A DNA stretch of 8,208 nt. Origin: Acidobacteriota bacterium. GTDB taxonomy: Bacteria; Acidobacteriota; UBA890; WLXD01. The notes under the pieces were generated by a model. That model searched no databases. It was not told the origin of the DNA and saw nothing but the letters and a program-made list of their open reading frames with translations. The DNA lies in assembly GCA_022571615.1 (NCBI GenBank), contig JACZXM010000109.1, positions 1-8,208 on the forward strand, written 5' to 3'. Of this stretch, positions 1 to 7,638 are shown piece by piece. Numbering within the stretch: the first letter of the stretch is position 1; every line of letters begins with the position of its first letter. The position numbers and the translations under genes were made by a program.

Positions 1-463
1 GCGGCACACCGCGCGAGGTGGTGATGCCGTGTGCCATCCACAGCTTGTAGGTGTACTCGGCCTCGGGTGCCTTGCCGGCGCCACCGGTGTGGGCGTGCAG
101 GTCGATGAACCCGGGCAGCACGTACATACCGTGCGCATCGACCTCGTGGTCGGCGTTCTGCGGGCGGCGGCGTTCGTTGATCGGCACCCCGGGCGAGCCG
201 ACGCCGCGCACCTCGGCGATCCGATTGCCCTCGATGACGATGTCCACCGGCCCGACCGGAGGCGCCCCGGTGCCATCGATGAGCGTTGCACCGCGGATGA
301 TCAGCCGGTCGAAGGGCCCATCGCCCTCGTCGGGGCGCCGGTCGGGGGCCGCAATCATGCCGCCGAACTCGTCCTGCAGGGCGAAGGTCGGGCGGTCGGG
401 GCTGGCTACGATCGACAGCGCTAGCGTAAGGACGGACAGGCGGACAAGCTCGTTGCGGCGCAT
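1..463 (-). CDS. Exported amidohydrolase, N-terminal part (runs off left edge)
   Basis: This is a metal-dependent amidohydrolase of the imidazolonepropionase/dihydroorotase-like superfamily; the substrate cannot be told from this part. I translated the minus strand from the ATG at 463-461, and the frame stays open for 154 codons to the window edge. Residues 1-29 look like a signal peptide: MRRNELVR, then a hydrophobic stretch LSVLTLALSIVA, with a possible cleavage after TFA, so the enzyme is probably periplasmic or secreted. The usual N-terminal beta-sandwich follows (LIIRGATLIDGTG at about 54-66, DIVIEGNRIAEV at about 74-85). Then comes the hallmark VLPGFIDLHAHTGG (about 115-128), whose H123-A-H125 pair binds metal. 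A GGAG ribosome site lies 5 nt upstream of the ATG. The gene is divergent from the glycosyltransferase across a 114-bp gap. The rest of the barrel, with the other metal ligands, is outside the window. Confidence 0.88.
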   Translation of the reverse strand, partial: MRRNELVRLSVLTLALSIVASPDRPTFALQDEFGGMIAAPDRRPDEGDGPFDRLIIRGATLIDGTGAPPVGPVDIVIEGNRIAEVRGVGSPGVPINERRRPQNADHEVDAHGMYVLPGFIDLHAHTGGAGKAPEAEYTYKLWMAHGITTSRGVP

Positions 464-509
464 GAAATCTCCACGGGCAGTAGTGTCGTGTCGCGAGGAA
501 ACGCTGCTA

Positions 510-538
510 ACTGTATCGACGGTGCGAGGGGCTGACAA
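510..538 (-). promoter_or_regulatory. Putative sigma70-type promoter for the amidohydrolase
   Basis: Read on the minus strand, TTGTCA (538-533) and TACAGT (515-510) are separated by exactly 17 bp. They match the consensus -35 and -10 boxes at 5/6 and 4/6 positions. The start of transcription would fall near 503, leaving a leader of about 40 nt before the ATG at 463. The position between divergent genes fits. This is a by-eye match in GC-rich DNA and is unproven. Confidence 0.4.
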
Positions 539-577
539 CGCGGAGAGCCTGATGATGAACCTCCTCGAGGTTGGCAA

Positions 578-1804
578 ATGACGGGTGATGGCGCGCCAGG
601 CAAGGTTCTCCATCTGCTGTCGCAGCGGCCGGGGCTGACGGGAAGCGGCGTGACGCTGGATCGGCTGGTGCACCATGCGGCCGCGGCGGGCTGGCGGCAA
701 CGGGTGATCGTCGGAGTGCCGGCCGATGCGCCCGAGGTTTCCGTTGGGGGGTTGCCTGCCGAACACGTACGTCCACTTCGCTTCGAAACCGACGAGTTGC
801 CATTTCCTGTACCCGGAATGAGCGACGTGATGCCCTATCCCAGCACCGTTTTTTCCTCGATGTCCGAGCGACGCTGGGAGCAGTATCGATCCGCATGGCG
901 GCGGCACCTGGAGCGAACCCGAGGGAGATTCCAGCCCGCCGTGATCCATACCCATCATGTGTGGGTGCTGAGCGCACTGGTCAAGGACGTGTTCCCGCGC
1001 ACACCCGTGGTCACCCATTGCCACGCTACCGGCCTTCGTCAAATGCGGCTGTGCCCGGAAGCAACCGAGTCGGTCCGCACTGGCGTCGCGCGCAACGAGG
1101 TGTTTCTGGCGTTGCACCAAGGAATGGTGGCGCAGTTGCGCGACGAGTTGGGGGTCGAGGAGCGGCGGATCCACGTGGTCGGGGCAGGGTTCCGTGGCGA
1201 CCTGTTCCACCGCGGACAGGGATCGGCAAGGACACGGGCCGACATCGCCTACGTGGGTAAGATCGCCGCCGCCAAGGGCCTGGATTCGCTGCTCGATGCC
1301 CTGGAGCGACTCTGGCTCCGGCTGCCTGAGGTCCGCCTGCACGTGGCCGGCGCCGGTTCGGGAGCCGAAGCGCAGGCGCTCTCCAGGCGAATGGAAGCCC
1401 TGGGAGCGAGGGTGATTCGGCACGGTCAGCTCGACCAGCGGCAACTGGCGCCCCTCCTTCGCCGCTGTGGTGTCTTCGTCCTGCCGTCGTTCTACGAAGG
1501 ACTGGCGCTGGTCTTGGTGGAGGCCGTGGCCTGTGGTTGCCGCATCGTTGCCACCGATCTGCCCGCGGTGCGCGAGCAGATCGCTCCCCGGCTCGGCGAT
1601 GCCATCGAGCTCGTTGCTTTGCCGGGGATGAGTGCTGTCGATACCCCGTTGCGGCAGGATCTGCCGCCCTTCGCCGAGCGCCTGGAGGCGGCCCTGGCTC
1701 GGGCGCTGCGGCGGGACGACCCGGTGGCAGCGGTGAAGCTCGATGAGTTCACCTGGCAGGCGGTCTTTCGCCGCGTCGAGCGGGTCTGGCGGGGCATGAT
1801 CTGA
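578..1804 (+). CDS. Glycosyltransferase family 4 (GT-B fold)
   Basis: This retaining glycosyltransferase probably moves a sugar from a nucleotide-sugar donor to a surface glycan or lipid; donor and acceptor are unknown. The 408-residue length is normal for GT4. The N-terminal Rossmann domain opens with KVLHLLSQRPGLTGSGVTLD, the acceptor-side glycine-rich loop, and contains HTHH (124-127) and VTHCHA (145-150). The C-terminal domain starts near 222 with AYVGKIAAAKGLDSLL, where K233 is at the position expected to contact the donor phosphates. It carries the family's EX7E signature, with E307 and E315 in FYEGLALVLVEAVA. There are no membrane segments or signal peptide, so it is cytoplasmic or peripheral. 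The ATG at 578 follows a CGAGG ribosome site (566-570) by 7 nt. The neighbours (amidohydrolase, K+ transporter) are not glycan genes, so context does not help with substrate. Confidence 0.9.
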   Translation: MTGDGAPGKVLHLLSQRPGLTGSGVTLDRLVHHAAAAGWRQRVIVGVPADAPEVSVGGLPAEHVRPLRFETDELPFPVPGMSDVMPYPSTVFSSMSERRWEQYRSAWRRHLERTRGRFQPAVIHTHHVWVLSALVKDVFPRTPVVTHCHATGLRQMRLCPEATESVRTGVARNEVFLALHQGMVAQLRDELGVEERRIHVVGAGFRGDLFHRGQGSARTRADIAYVGKIAAAKGLDSLLDALERLWLRLPEVRLHVAGAGSGAEAQALSRRMEALGARVIRHGQLDQRQLAPLLRRCGVFVLPSFYEGLALVLVEAVACGCRIVATDLPAVREQIAPRLGDAIELVALPGMSAVDTPLRQDLPPFAERLEAALARALRRDDPVAAVKLDEFTWQAVFRRVERVWRGMI

Positions 1805-1885
1805 GCATGTTCCGGCCGGGCCACAGCCGGCTCTGGCGGGTTGGAACGCAACGGCAGAATGGCCAGAGGCCGGCCCGCAAGGCGG

Positions 1886-1891
1886 TATGCT
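1886..1891 (+). promoter_or_regulatory. Possible -10 element for a leaderless ktrB transcript
   Basis: TATGCT ends 6 nt before the GTG at 1898, the spacing at which transcription would begin at or very near the start codon. No convincing -35 box is present about 17 bp upstream. The only Shine-Dalgarno-like stretch (AAGGCGG, 1879-1885) is 12 nt from the GTG, which is long. This is a weak suggestion that depends on the GTG being the true start. Confidence 0.22.
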
Positions 1892-1897
1892 TGCCGC

Positions 1898-3280
<1,383 letters not shown>

Positions 3281-3289
3281 GACAATAAC

Positions 3290-3949
3290 GTGGACCACTT
3301 CACCGTCATCGGGCTGGGGAACTTCGGTGGCACGCTTGCCGTGGAGCTACATCAACTCGGCAAGGAGGTCGTCGCGATCGAGCTGAACGAGGAGCGCGCG
3401 CAGCGGTTCCGTGACCTATTGCCGCATGTCGTGATCGCCGATGCGACCGACGCCGATACCTTGCGCGCACTGGAGATCGGCAACACCGATTGCGCCATCA
3501 TCAGCCTAGGGCGCAAGCTCGAGGCGAGTGTTCTGGCGACCTTGCACTGTGCCGAGCTCGGGATCGGGTGTATCTACGCCAAGGTGACCACAGAGACCCA
3601 CGCGCGGTTGCTCGAGAAAGTCGGTGCGACGCGAGCCGTCTTCCCCGAGCGCGAGATCGCCCAGCGCCTGGCGCACAAGCTCAGTGCCCCGAACCTGATC
3701 GACTTCTTGCCGATCGCCAAGGGCTACTCGGTCGAGCAGATCCGAACGCCGAGCTCACTGGTCGGTCTGACGCTCGAGGAGGCGGGGCTGCCCGGTCGCT
3801 TCCGGGTACAAGTAATCGCGATCCGCGAGTCGGAGGATCCAGACAGCGCGCTACGCATGCCCTCTCGCCACACGGTGCTCGAGGACGACGACCAGCTGGT
3901 GCTGCTGGGCAAGAATGAGGACCTGGCCGCGGTACAGGAGCTGGAATGA
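3290..3949 (+). CDS. ktrA: K+ uptake regulatory RCK subunit, KtrA/TrkA family
   Basis: This cytoplasmic gating subunit forms a nucleotide-binding ring under KtrB and opens or closes the channel in response to bound nucleotide. At 219 residues it has the single RCK_N plus RCK_C layout of KtrA, not the doubled layout of E. coli TrkA. The Rossmann motif is VIGLGNFG (6-13: G8, G10, G13), with acidic E31 ending strand 2 (VVAIE) and ADATD (50-54) after strand 3. RCK_N runs to about 135. RCK_C, from about 145 to the end, includes SSLVGLTLEEAGL and DDQLVLLGKNEDL. The start is the GTG at 3290: AGGA (3279-3282), overlapping the ktrB stop, sits 7 nt upstream, and the protein begins right at the first Rossmann strand. 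In related systems ATP/ADP or NAD(H) control gating; which ligand applies here cannot be read from sequence. Confidence 0.93.
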   Translation: MDHFTVIGLGNFGGTLAVELHQLGKEVVAIELNEERAQRFRDLLPHVVIADATDADTLRALEIGNTDCAIISLGRKLEASVLATLHCAELGIGCIYAKVTTETHARLLEKVGATRAVFPEREIAQRLAHKLSAPNLIDFLPIAKGYSVEQIRTPSSLVGLTLEEAGLPGRFRVQVIAIRESEDPDSALRMPSRHTVLEDDDQLVLLGKNEDLAAVQELE

Positions 3950-3962
3950 GTTTCTTGGCTGA

Positions 3963-3984
3963 TGACAACTCGGTGACAACTCCT
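3963..3984 (+). repeat. Two 11-bp tandem copies upstream of hemH
   Basis: TGACAACTCGG (3963-3973) is followed directly by TGACAACTCCT (3974-3984), 9 of 11 bases identical, and the period is about one helical turn. It lies in the 88-bp gap between ktrA and hemH, where an operator for the heme operon could sit. A perfect 6-bp hairpin, CTCGGT/ACCGAG with an 8-nt loop, follows at 3994-4013. It has no T-run, so it does not look like a terminator. Function is unknown. Confidence 0.35.
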
Positions 3985-4022
3985 CAGCCCGCGCTCGGTA
4001 CCGTTGGACCGAGTTCGAACCC

Positions 4023-4027
4023 AGGAG
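4023..4027 (+). promoter_or_regulatory. Ribosome binding site fixing the TTG start of hemH
   Basis: AGGAG is centred 12-13 nt upstream of the TTG at 4038 (10-nt spacer). The TTG is the first usable in-frame start just ahead of the conserved LLVNLGTP strand, so this site supports a TTG start for ferrochelatase. Confidence 0.55.
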
Positions 4028-4037
4028 TTCTTCACCG

Positions 4038-5108
4038 TTGTCGTCCGTACTGGTCCTGCTGGTCAACCTCGGTACTCCGGACAGTCCGGAGCCGGATTCG
4101 GTCCGAGCCTTTCTCAGCGAGTTCCTGACCGACCCGCTGGTTGTCGACCTTCCGGGCTGGCTCTGGCGACCGATCCTCCACGGCATGGTGCTCCGGTCGC
4201 GGCCTGCCAAGGTGGCGCGGCTATATGAATCGATCTGGTACCGGCAGCCGTGTGGAGACGTATGTCCTGGCGCTGGATGCTCTCCACTGAGCTGCGGCAC
4301 GCGACGCGTCGCGGCGGCGCTGCGGCAGGAGCTCGGCAGTGGGTTCCGTGTCGACTGGGCCTATCGCTACGGCCAACGCTCCATCCGTAGAGCCCTCTCA
4401 CAGGTCGCGGTGCAGGAGGCAGATCGGATTTTCGTGGTGCCGCTGTTTCCGCAGCGAACCTGTTCCACCTCCGGCTCGATCATCGAGGAGACTCGGTGTG
4501 TAGCTGCGGCGTTCGGGCTTGCCGACCGCGTGCAGATCGTCCAGATCCCTCCCGACGAGCCGGGTTACGTCAAGGCCCTTGCCGGTCGCTGCCGTACCGC
4601 CCTGGAGCGGTTGCCCGAACCGCCCGGGCATCTCCTCATCTCGTTCCACGGAATCCCCCGACGATACGACCGACGAGAGGGAGGGCGCTATAGCGACGAC
4701 TGTCTTCGTACGGCGTTGGGTCTCGTCGAGGAGCTCGATTGGGATCCGCCGACAGCGACCCTCTGCTACCAGTCGAAGTTTGGCCCCGAGCCCTGGCTGA
4801 CACCGGCCACCGCCGACCGAATACAGGAGCTCGCCGTGCAGGGGATACGGCAGCTCGCGGTGGTGACTCCCGGGTTCCTGACCGAGGGGCTCGAGACGCT
4901 CGAGGAAATCGGCCAGCGGGGACAGGAGACGTTTGTGCAAAGCGGTGGTGACAGGCTCGTGTGCCTGCCGGCGGTAGAGGACGACGCGAGCTTCGTGCGG
5001 GGTCTGTCGCGGCTGATCCACGAGAGGCTCGAAACGGAGGGCGTCGGGCGTAGTGCGGAGCGAGAACGCGCGCCCACGGCGAGTCGATCCTTGGAGCGGG
5101 CACCATGA
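4038..5108 (+). CDS. hemH: Ferrochelatase with internal four-cysteine insertion
   Basis: This enzyme inserts Fe2+ into a porphyrin to make heme, the terminal metal-insertion step (protoporphyrin IX or, in some lineages, coproporphyrin III). The 356-residue protein starts LVLLVNLGTPDSPE (5-18), with FLTDPLVVDLP (29-39) and RPILHGMVLR (44-53). The active-site histidine is H204 in SFHGIP, and the conserved glutamate is E286 in PGFLTEGLETLEEI. PLFPQRTCSTSGS (135-147) replaces the more common PLYPQYS-type loop. After YESIW (63-67), where most ferrochelatases go almost straight to GSPL, there are about 11 extra residues. The segment holds C72, C76, C81 and C86 (spacing C-x3-C-x4-C-x4-C). Homology resumes in the same frame (RRVAAALRQELG, then YRYG). 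M. xanthus ferrochelatase binds a [2Fe-2S] cluster through four cysteines in an internal segment of about 20 residues; the same role is inferred here. The C-terminal 20 or so residues are charged and poorly conserved. It overlaps hemA by 4 bp. Confidence 0.92.
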   Translation: MSSVLVLLVNLGTPDSPEPDSVRAFLSEFLTDPLVVDLPGWLWRPILHGMVLRSRPAKVARLYESIWYRQPCGDVCPGAGCSPLSCGTRRVAAALRQELGSGFRVDWAYRYGQRSIRRALSQVAVQEADRIFVVPLFPQRTCSTSGSIIEETRCVAAAFGLADRVQIVQIPPDEPGYVKALAGRCRTALERLPEPPGHLLISFHGIPRRYDRREGGRYSDDCLRTALGLVEELDWDPPTATLCYQSKFGPEPWLTPATADRIQELAVQGIRQLAVVTPGFLTEGLETLEEIGQRGQETFVQSGGDRLVCLPAVEDDASFVRGLSRLIHERLETEGVGRSAERERAPTASRSLERAP

Positions 5109-6472
5109 ACCGAGTCGGCGTCGTGGGGATCGATTGGCGCACTCGAGGACCGGAGGGTCTGGCTGACTACACGATTCCGGCGGATCAACGCGCCGTCCGC
5201 GTCCCCGGCCTACAGCGCGAGGTGGGAGCCCGTGAGCTCGTCTACCTGGCGACCTGCAACCGAGTCGAAGTGATCTTCGTCGTCCAGCAGGGCGTTTCGG
5301 TGGCCGCGTATCGTCCTCGGATATTCCGCGCCCTTCGCGGGCGAGAACCGGCCTCGAGAGAAGCCGAGTGCGAGTTGCGCGCATGGCGTGGAGAGGGGGC
5401 CGCTGAACATCTCTTTCTCATGGCCGCGGGCCTCCAGTCGGCGATGCTCGGCGAACGGGAGATCGTCGGGCAGATGCGCGAAGCCCTCCAGCTTGCCCAG
5501 GAGGTCGGCACCAGCGGTGCAATCCTCGAGTGGCTCTTCAGCGAGGCGTGGAAGGTCGGTCGGAAGGTGCATCGCGTTACCTCCCTGGGAGAAGGGAAGG
5601 TGTCGGTCGCGGAGCTGGCCCTTGATCACGTCCGCGAACGGCTCGAGCAAAAGCCCGGGCCCGTCGCCCTCGTAGGGGTCTCACCCATGACGCTGCACTG
5701 CGCTCGGACCCTGGTAGAGGAGGGGGTTTCCGTCTTTCTCTTCAACCGGACTCTCGAGCGTGCCCGCCAGACGGCTGCCACGCTGGGAGTGCAGGGGCGT
5801 GGGCTGGAAGAGCTGCGGCAAGGTCTGGATTTCGATCTGGCGGCCGTGGTGCTTGCCACCGCCGCACCGGGGCCGGTGTTGCGCCGAGCCGACCTGGAGA
5901 GGCTCGCCGCCACCAGAGATGGCTGGCCCCCGCTCATCGTGGACCTGGCTACACCCCCCGACGTGGATCCGGACGACGCCCGCGCTGTCGGCCTGGAGCG
6001 AGTCGGAATGGAGGAGTTCCTGGAAATAGCGGAGGACCACCGGCAAAGCCGAACTGCAGAGAGCCGCGCAGCTCGCCAGATCGTTGATCGGGCGCTGGTC
6101 GATCTCGACACCAAGCTGGTCGGGCAGGTACTGGCGCCCATGCTCGCGTCCTTGCAGCGCCGCTATCGGGCCATCGCCGAGCGCGGAGTCGATCGGTTGC
6201 TGCGAAAGGATCTCAAGGATGTCGACGATCACACAGAGGAGACCATCCGCCGATGGGCTCAGATCCTGGCCCGGCGCTTCGCACACATTCCAACGACAGG
6301 TCTGCGCGCAGTGACGAAGGACTATGGGTTCGAGGTTCTGGAGAGCTTCTTTGCCGAGGCCGACGAGGCGCTCGCCCTGGAATTGCGGCGCATTCGAGAG
6401 GACGAGAGCCGGGCCTTGCCATCCGGCGTGAGGATCGACACGCTGCCCTCTTCGGAGGAGGTGATCCGATGA
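5105..6472 (+). CDS. hemA: Glutamyl-tRNA reductase (divergent type)
   Basis: This enzyme reduces Glu-tRNA(Glu) with NADPH to glutamate-1-semialdehyde, the first committed step of C5-pathway tetrapyrrole synthesis. The 455-residue protein is slightly longer than usual. The catalytic cysteine is C51 in LVYLATCNRVEV. H102 in AEHLFLMAAG matches the second active-site residue, followed by the strongly conserved GLQSAMLGEREIVGQ (109-123). The NADPH domain (about 187-320) has FNRT (213-216) and IVDLATPPDVD. The C-terminal dimerisation helices include RRFAHIPTTGLRAV. Two motifs are unusual: the N-terminal G-[LI]-[NS]-[HY]-[KR]-T pattern reads GIDWRTRG (8-15), and the glycine-rich nucleotide loop, normally G-x-G-x-M-like, reads GVSPM (191-195). 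The ATG at 5105 overlaps the hemH stop (ATGA), implying coupled translation. The catalytic residues are intact, so I expect an active enzyme. Confidence 0.93.
   Translation: MNRVGVVGIDWRTRGPEGLADYTIPADQRAVRVPGLQREVGARELVYLATCNRVEVIFVVQQGVSVAAYRPRIFRALRGREPASREAECELRAWRGEGAAEHLFLMAAGLQSAMLGEREIVGQMREALQLAQEVGTSGAILEWLFSEAWKVGRKVHRVTSLGEGKVSVAELALDHVRERLEQKPGPVALVGVSPMTLHCARTLVEEGVSVFLFNRTLERARQTAATLGVQGRGLEELRQGLDFDLAAVVLATAAPGPVLRRADLERLAATRDGWPPLIVDLATPPDVDPDDARAVGLERVGMEEFLEIAEDHRQSRTAESRAARQIVDRALVDLDTKLVGQVLAPMLASLQRRYRAIAERGVDRLLRKDLKDVDDHTEETIRRWAQILARRFAHIPTTGLRAVTKDYGFEVLESFFAEADEALALELRRIREDESRALPSGVRIDTLPSSEEVIR
6456..6466 (+). promoter_or_regulatory. Full-length Shine-Dalgarno site for hemC
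   Basis: AGGAGGTGATC is a perfect 11-base complement to the conserved 3' end of bacterial 16S rRNA (GATCACCTCCT). Its AGGAGG core ends 7 nt before the hemC ATG at 6469, and it lies within the last codons of hemA. It fixes the hemC start at 6469, ruling out the longer reading that opens at 6253 inside hemA. Confidence 0.85.
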
Positions 6473-7545
6473 AAATCCGAATCGGAACGCGTGGCTCACG
6501 GCTTGCCCTCGCACAGACAAGATCCATCGCCGAGAGGCTGCGGCTGAACGGACACGAAGTGAGCGAGGTCGTCATCGAGACTCGGGGCGACAGAGACCAG
6601 GAAGCCTCCTTCCCGGAGTTCGGAGGATCCGGGGTGTTCGTGCACGAGATCGAGCGCGCGCTGCTACAACAGCAGATCGATCTCGCCGTCCATAGCTACA
6701 AGGACCTTCCTGCAACCGGACCTGCTGATCTCACCATTGGGGCCATCCCGGAACGCCTCGACGCGGCGGATTGCCTGCTGGTTCGGGAGGAGGTGGTCGA
6801 TCTCGACGACGTTCGCCTGCCGGTGCGACGCCGGGCGAGGATCGGCACCGGCTCGGCCCGACGCACGGCGCTACTGCACTGGGCCCGCAGCGACCTGGAG
6901 ATTCTTCCCCTGCGGGGCAACGTCGATACGCGCGTCGGGAAGCTGATGGCGGGAGACTACGACGCCATTGTTGTCGCCGCGGCAGGCCTCGACCGAATCG
7001 AAGCGGCGGGCGGGCTCCAACAACACCACAAGGGCAAAGTTCGCCGATGCCGTCTGGACCCGAGCTGGTTCGTCCCGGCGCCGGCGCAGGGGGTTCTGGC
7101 GCTTCAGATTCGCCGCGCCGACGCCGAACTGGCGGCGGCGGTGAAGGTGCTGCACCGCGAGCAGATCGCCCGACCGGTGTCGTGCGAGCGACAGCTCCTG
7201 GTGCGGGTTGAAGGGAACTGCCAGTTGCCGTTTGGAGCCTGGTGCGAGGTCCTGCCCGGCGGCCGCCTGGCACTCGTGCACCGAACACTCTCCTCCAACA
7301 AGTATTTCCTTTTGCTGCTCGTGGCACTTGTTGCCTACTTCTACTGGTTTGGGATGCGCCCCATTGAGTCTGTGCAAAGCTGCCACATTGCGGCACGGAA
7401 TGCTGCAAAGGCCGTGCTGCAGCAGCGAATCAGCATGAACCCAAACAATGTGCAACTCCAACAGGCAGCGAAGGCAGGGATGCTCGTGGATGAGGACTAC
7501 AATGCTGCCTACCGCAGCTGCATGCGATCGAAGGGATATAGTTAA
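6469..7545 (+). CDS. hemC: Porphobilinogen deaminase, C-terminus lost and replaced by foreign sequence
   Basis: HemC (hydroxymethylbilane synthase) joins four porphobilinogens on a dipyrromethane cofactor. The 358-residue reading frame is genuine HemC only to about residue 270. Visible motifs are IRIGTRGSRLALAQ (3-16), FVHEIERALL (57-66), the catalytic aspartate D79 in HSYKDLPA (the usual form is HSMKDVP), RGNVDTRVGKL (149-159), YDAIVVAAAGLDRI (164-177), PAPAQGVLAL (203-212) and the cofactor cysteine C251 in EGNCQLPFGAW. After GGRLALV (264-270) domain 3 should continue for about 40-50 residues. Instead the frame runs on through a membrane helix and a short Cys-containing domain to the stop at 7545, while G+C drops. 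The ATG overlaps the hemA stop. As read, this hybrid would probably not fold into a normal HemC; the break is most likely an assembly artefact. Confidence 0.85.
   Translation: MKIRIGTRGSRLALAQTRSIAERLRLNGHEVSEVVIETRGDRDQEASFPEFGGSGVFVHEIERALLQQQIDLAVHSYKDLPATGPADLTIGAIPERLDAADCLLVREEVVDLDDVRLPVRRRARIGTGSARRTALLHWARSDLEILPLRGNVDTRVGKLMAGDYDAIVVAAAGLDRIEAAGGLQQHHKGKVRRCRLDPSWFVPAPAQGVLALQIRRADAELAAAVKVLHREQIARPVSCERQLLVRVEGNCQLPFGAWCEVLPGGRLALVHRTLSSNKYFLLLLVALVAYFYWFGMRPIESVQSCHIAARNAAKAVLQQRISMNPNNVQLQQAAKAGMLVDEDYNAAYRSCMRSKGYS
7276..7300. other. Junction between two unrelated sequences
   Basis: HemC similarity stops at about codon 270 (7276-7278). By about codon 277 (7297) the protein is a hydrophobic anchor unrelated to HemC. 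Sampled G+C goes from about 78% at 7081-7140 to about 53-58% at 7321-7500 and about 38% at 7561-7620. No inverted repeats, target duplication, integrase or transposase were seen nearby, so nothing marks this as the end of a known mobile element. The exact join cannot be placed to the base without alignments. Confidence 0.75.
7276..7545 (+). pseudogene. Small membrane-anchored protein, fused in frame to hemC (start lost or unclear)
   Basis: The last 80 or so codons of the hybrid frame encode a separate protein whose function I do not recognise. It opens SSNKYFLLLLVALVAYFYWF, a single transmembrane helix (residues 279-294 of the fusion), followed by a soluble tail of about 60 residues with two cysteines: SCHIAARNAAK (C305) and AAYRSCMRSKGYS (C351) at the end. 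A short helix-anchored protein with an N-terminal Cys and a C-terminal Y-x-x-C-[LM]-R-x-K-G motif is a pattern I associate with small Patescibacteria proteins; this is from memory and unchecked. A GTG at 7276 could serve as a start but has no ribosome site, so the true start was probably removed by the join. It converges on the minus-strand gene across a terminator. Confidence 0.6.
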
Positions 7546-7592
7546 TGGAAAATTCCGAGCACCACTTTCTAATTTTCAATTTTCATATATGT

Positions 7593-7624
7593 AAAGAAGC
7601 GCCCTTCCGAGCGCTTCTTTTCTC
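7593..7624. terminator. Rho-independent terminator, probably bidirectional
   Basis: AAAGAAGCGC (7593-7602) pairs perfectly over 10 bp with GCGCTTCTTT (7611-7620) around an 8-nt loop (CCTTCCGA), and the plus strand continues TTCTTTTCTCT. The A-run on the left becomes a T-run on the minus strand, so it can end transcription from both sides. It lies between the convergent genes ending at 7545 and 7639. The rest of the 93-bp gap is AT-rich with nothing else recognisable. Confidence 0.85.
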
Positions 7625-7638
7625 TACCTTAAGCTACA

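Noticed and set aside
1812..1830. Inverted repeat CCGGC/GCCGG after the glycosyltransferase, possible terminator
   Set aside because: The stem is only 5 bp and has no T-run, and such repeats are common by chance at this G+C.
4005..4030. GTTCGAACCC resembling a tRNA T-loop
   Set aside because: The flanking 5-bp arms do not pair, and there is no acceptor, D or anticodon arm around it.
4236..4300. Frameshift in hemH as the cause of the odd cysteine segment
   Set aside because: Clear ferrochelatase homology lies in the same frame on both sides, the extra length is a whole number of codons, and the four cysteines match a known cluster-binding theme. It remains possible but is less likely.
4398..5384. 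Long minus-strand open frame (328 codons) opposite hemH/hemA
   Set aside because: It lies antisense to two well-supported heme genes, is Arg/Pro-rich with no motif, and is expected by chance in GC-rich DNA.
6253..6468. Upstream extension of the hemC frame
   Set aside because: It overlaps hemA in another frame and has no HemC similarity. The perfect Shine-Dalgarno and the canonical MKIRIGTRGS start place the gene at 6469.
5681..6520. Minus-strand open frame (279 codons) opposite hemA/hemC
   Set aside because: It is antisense to conserved hemA sequence, shows no recognisable domain and has no ribosome site.
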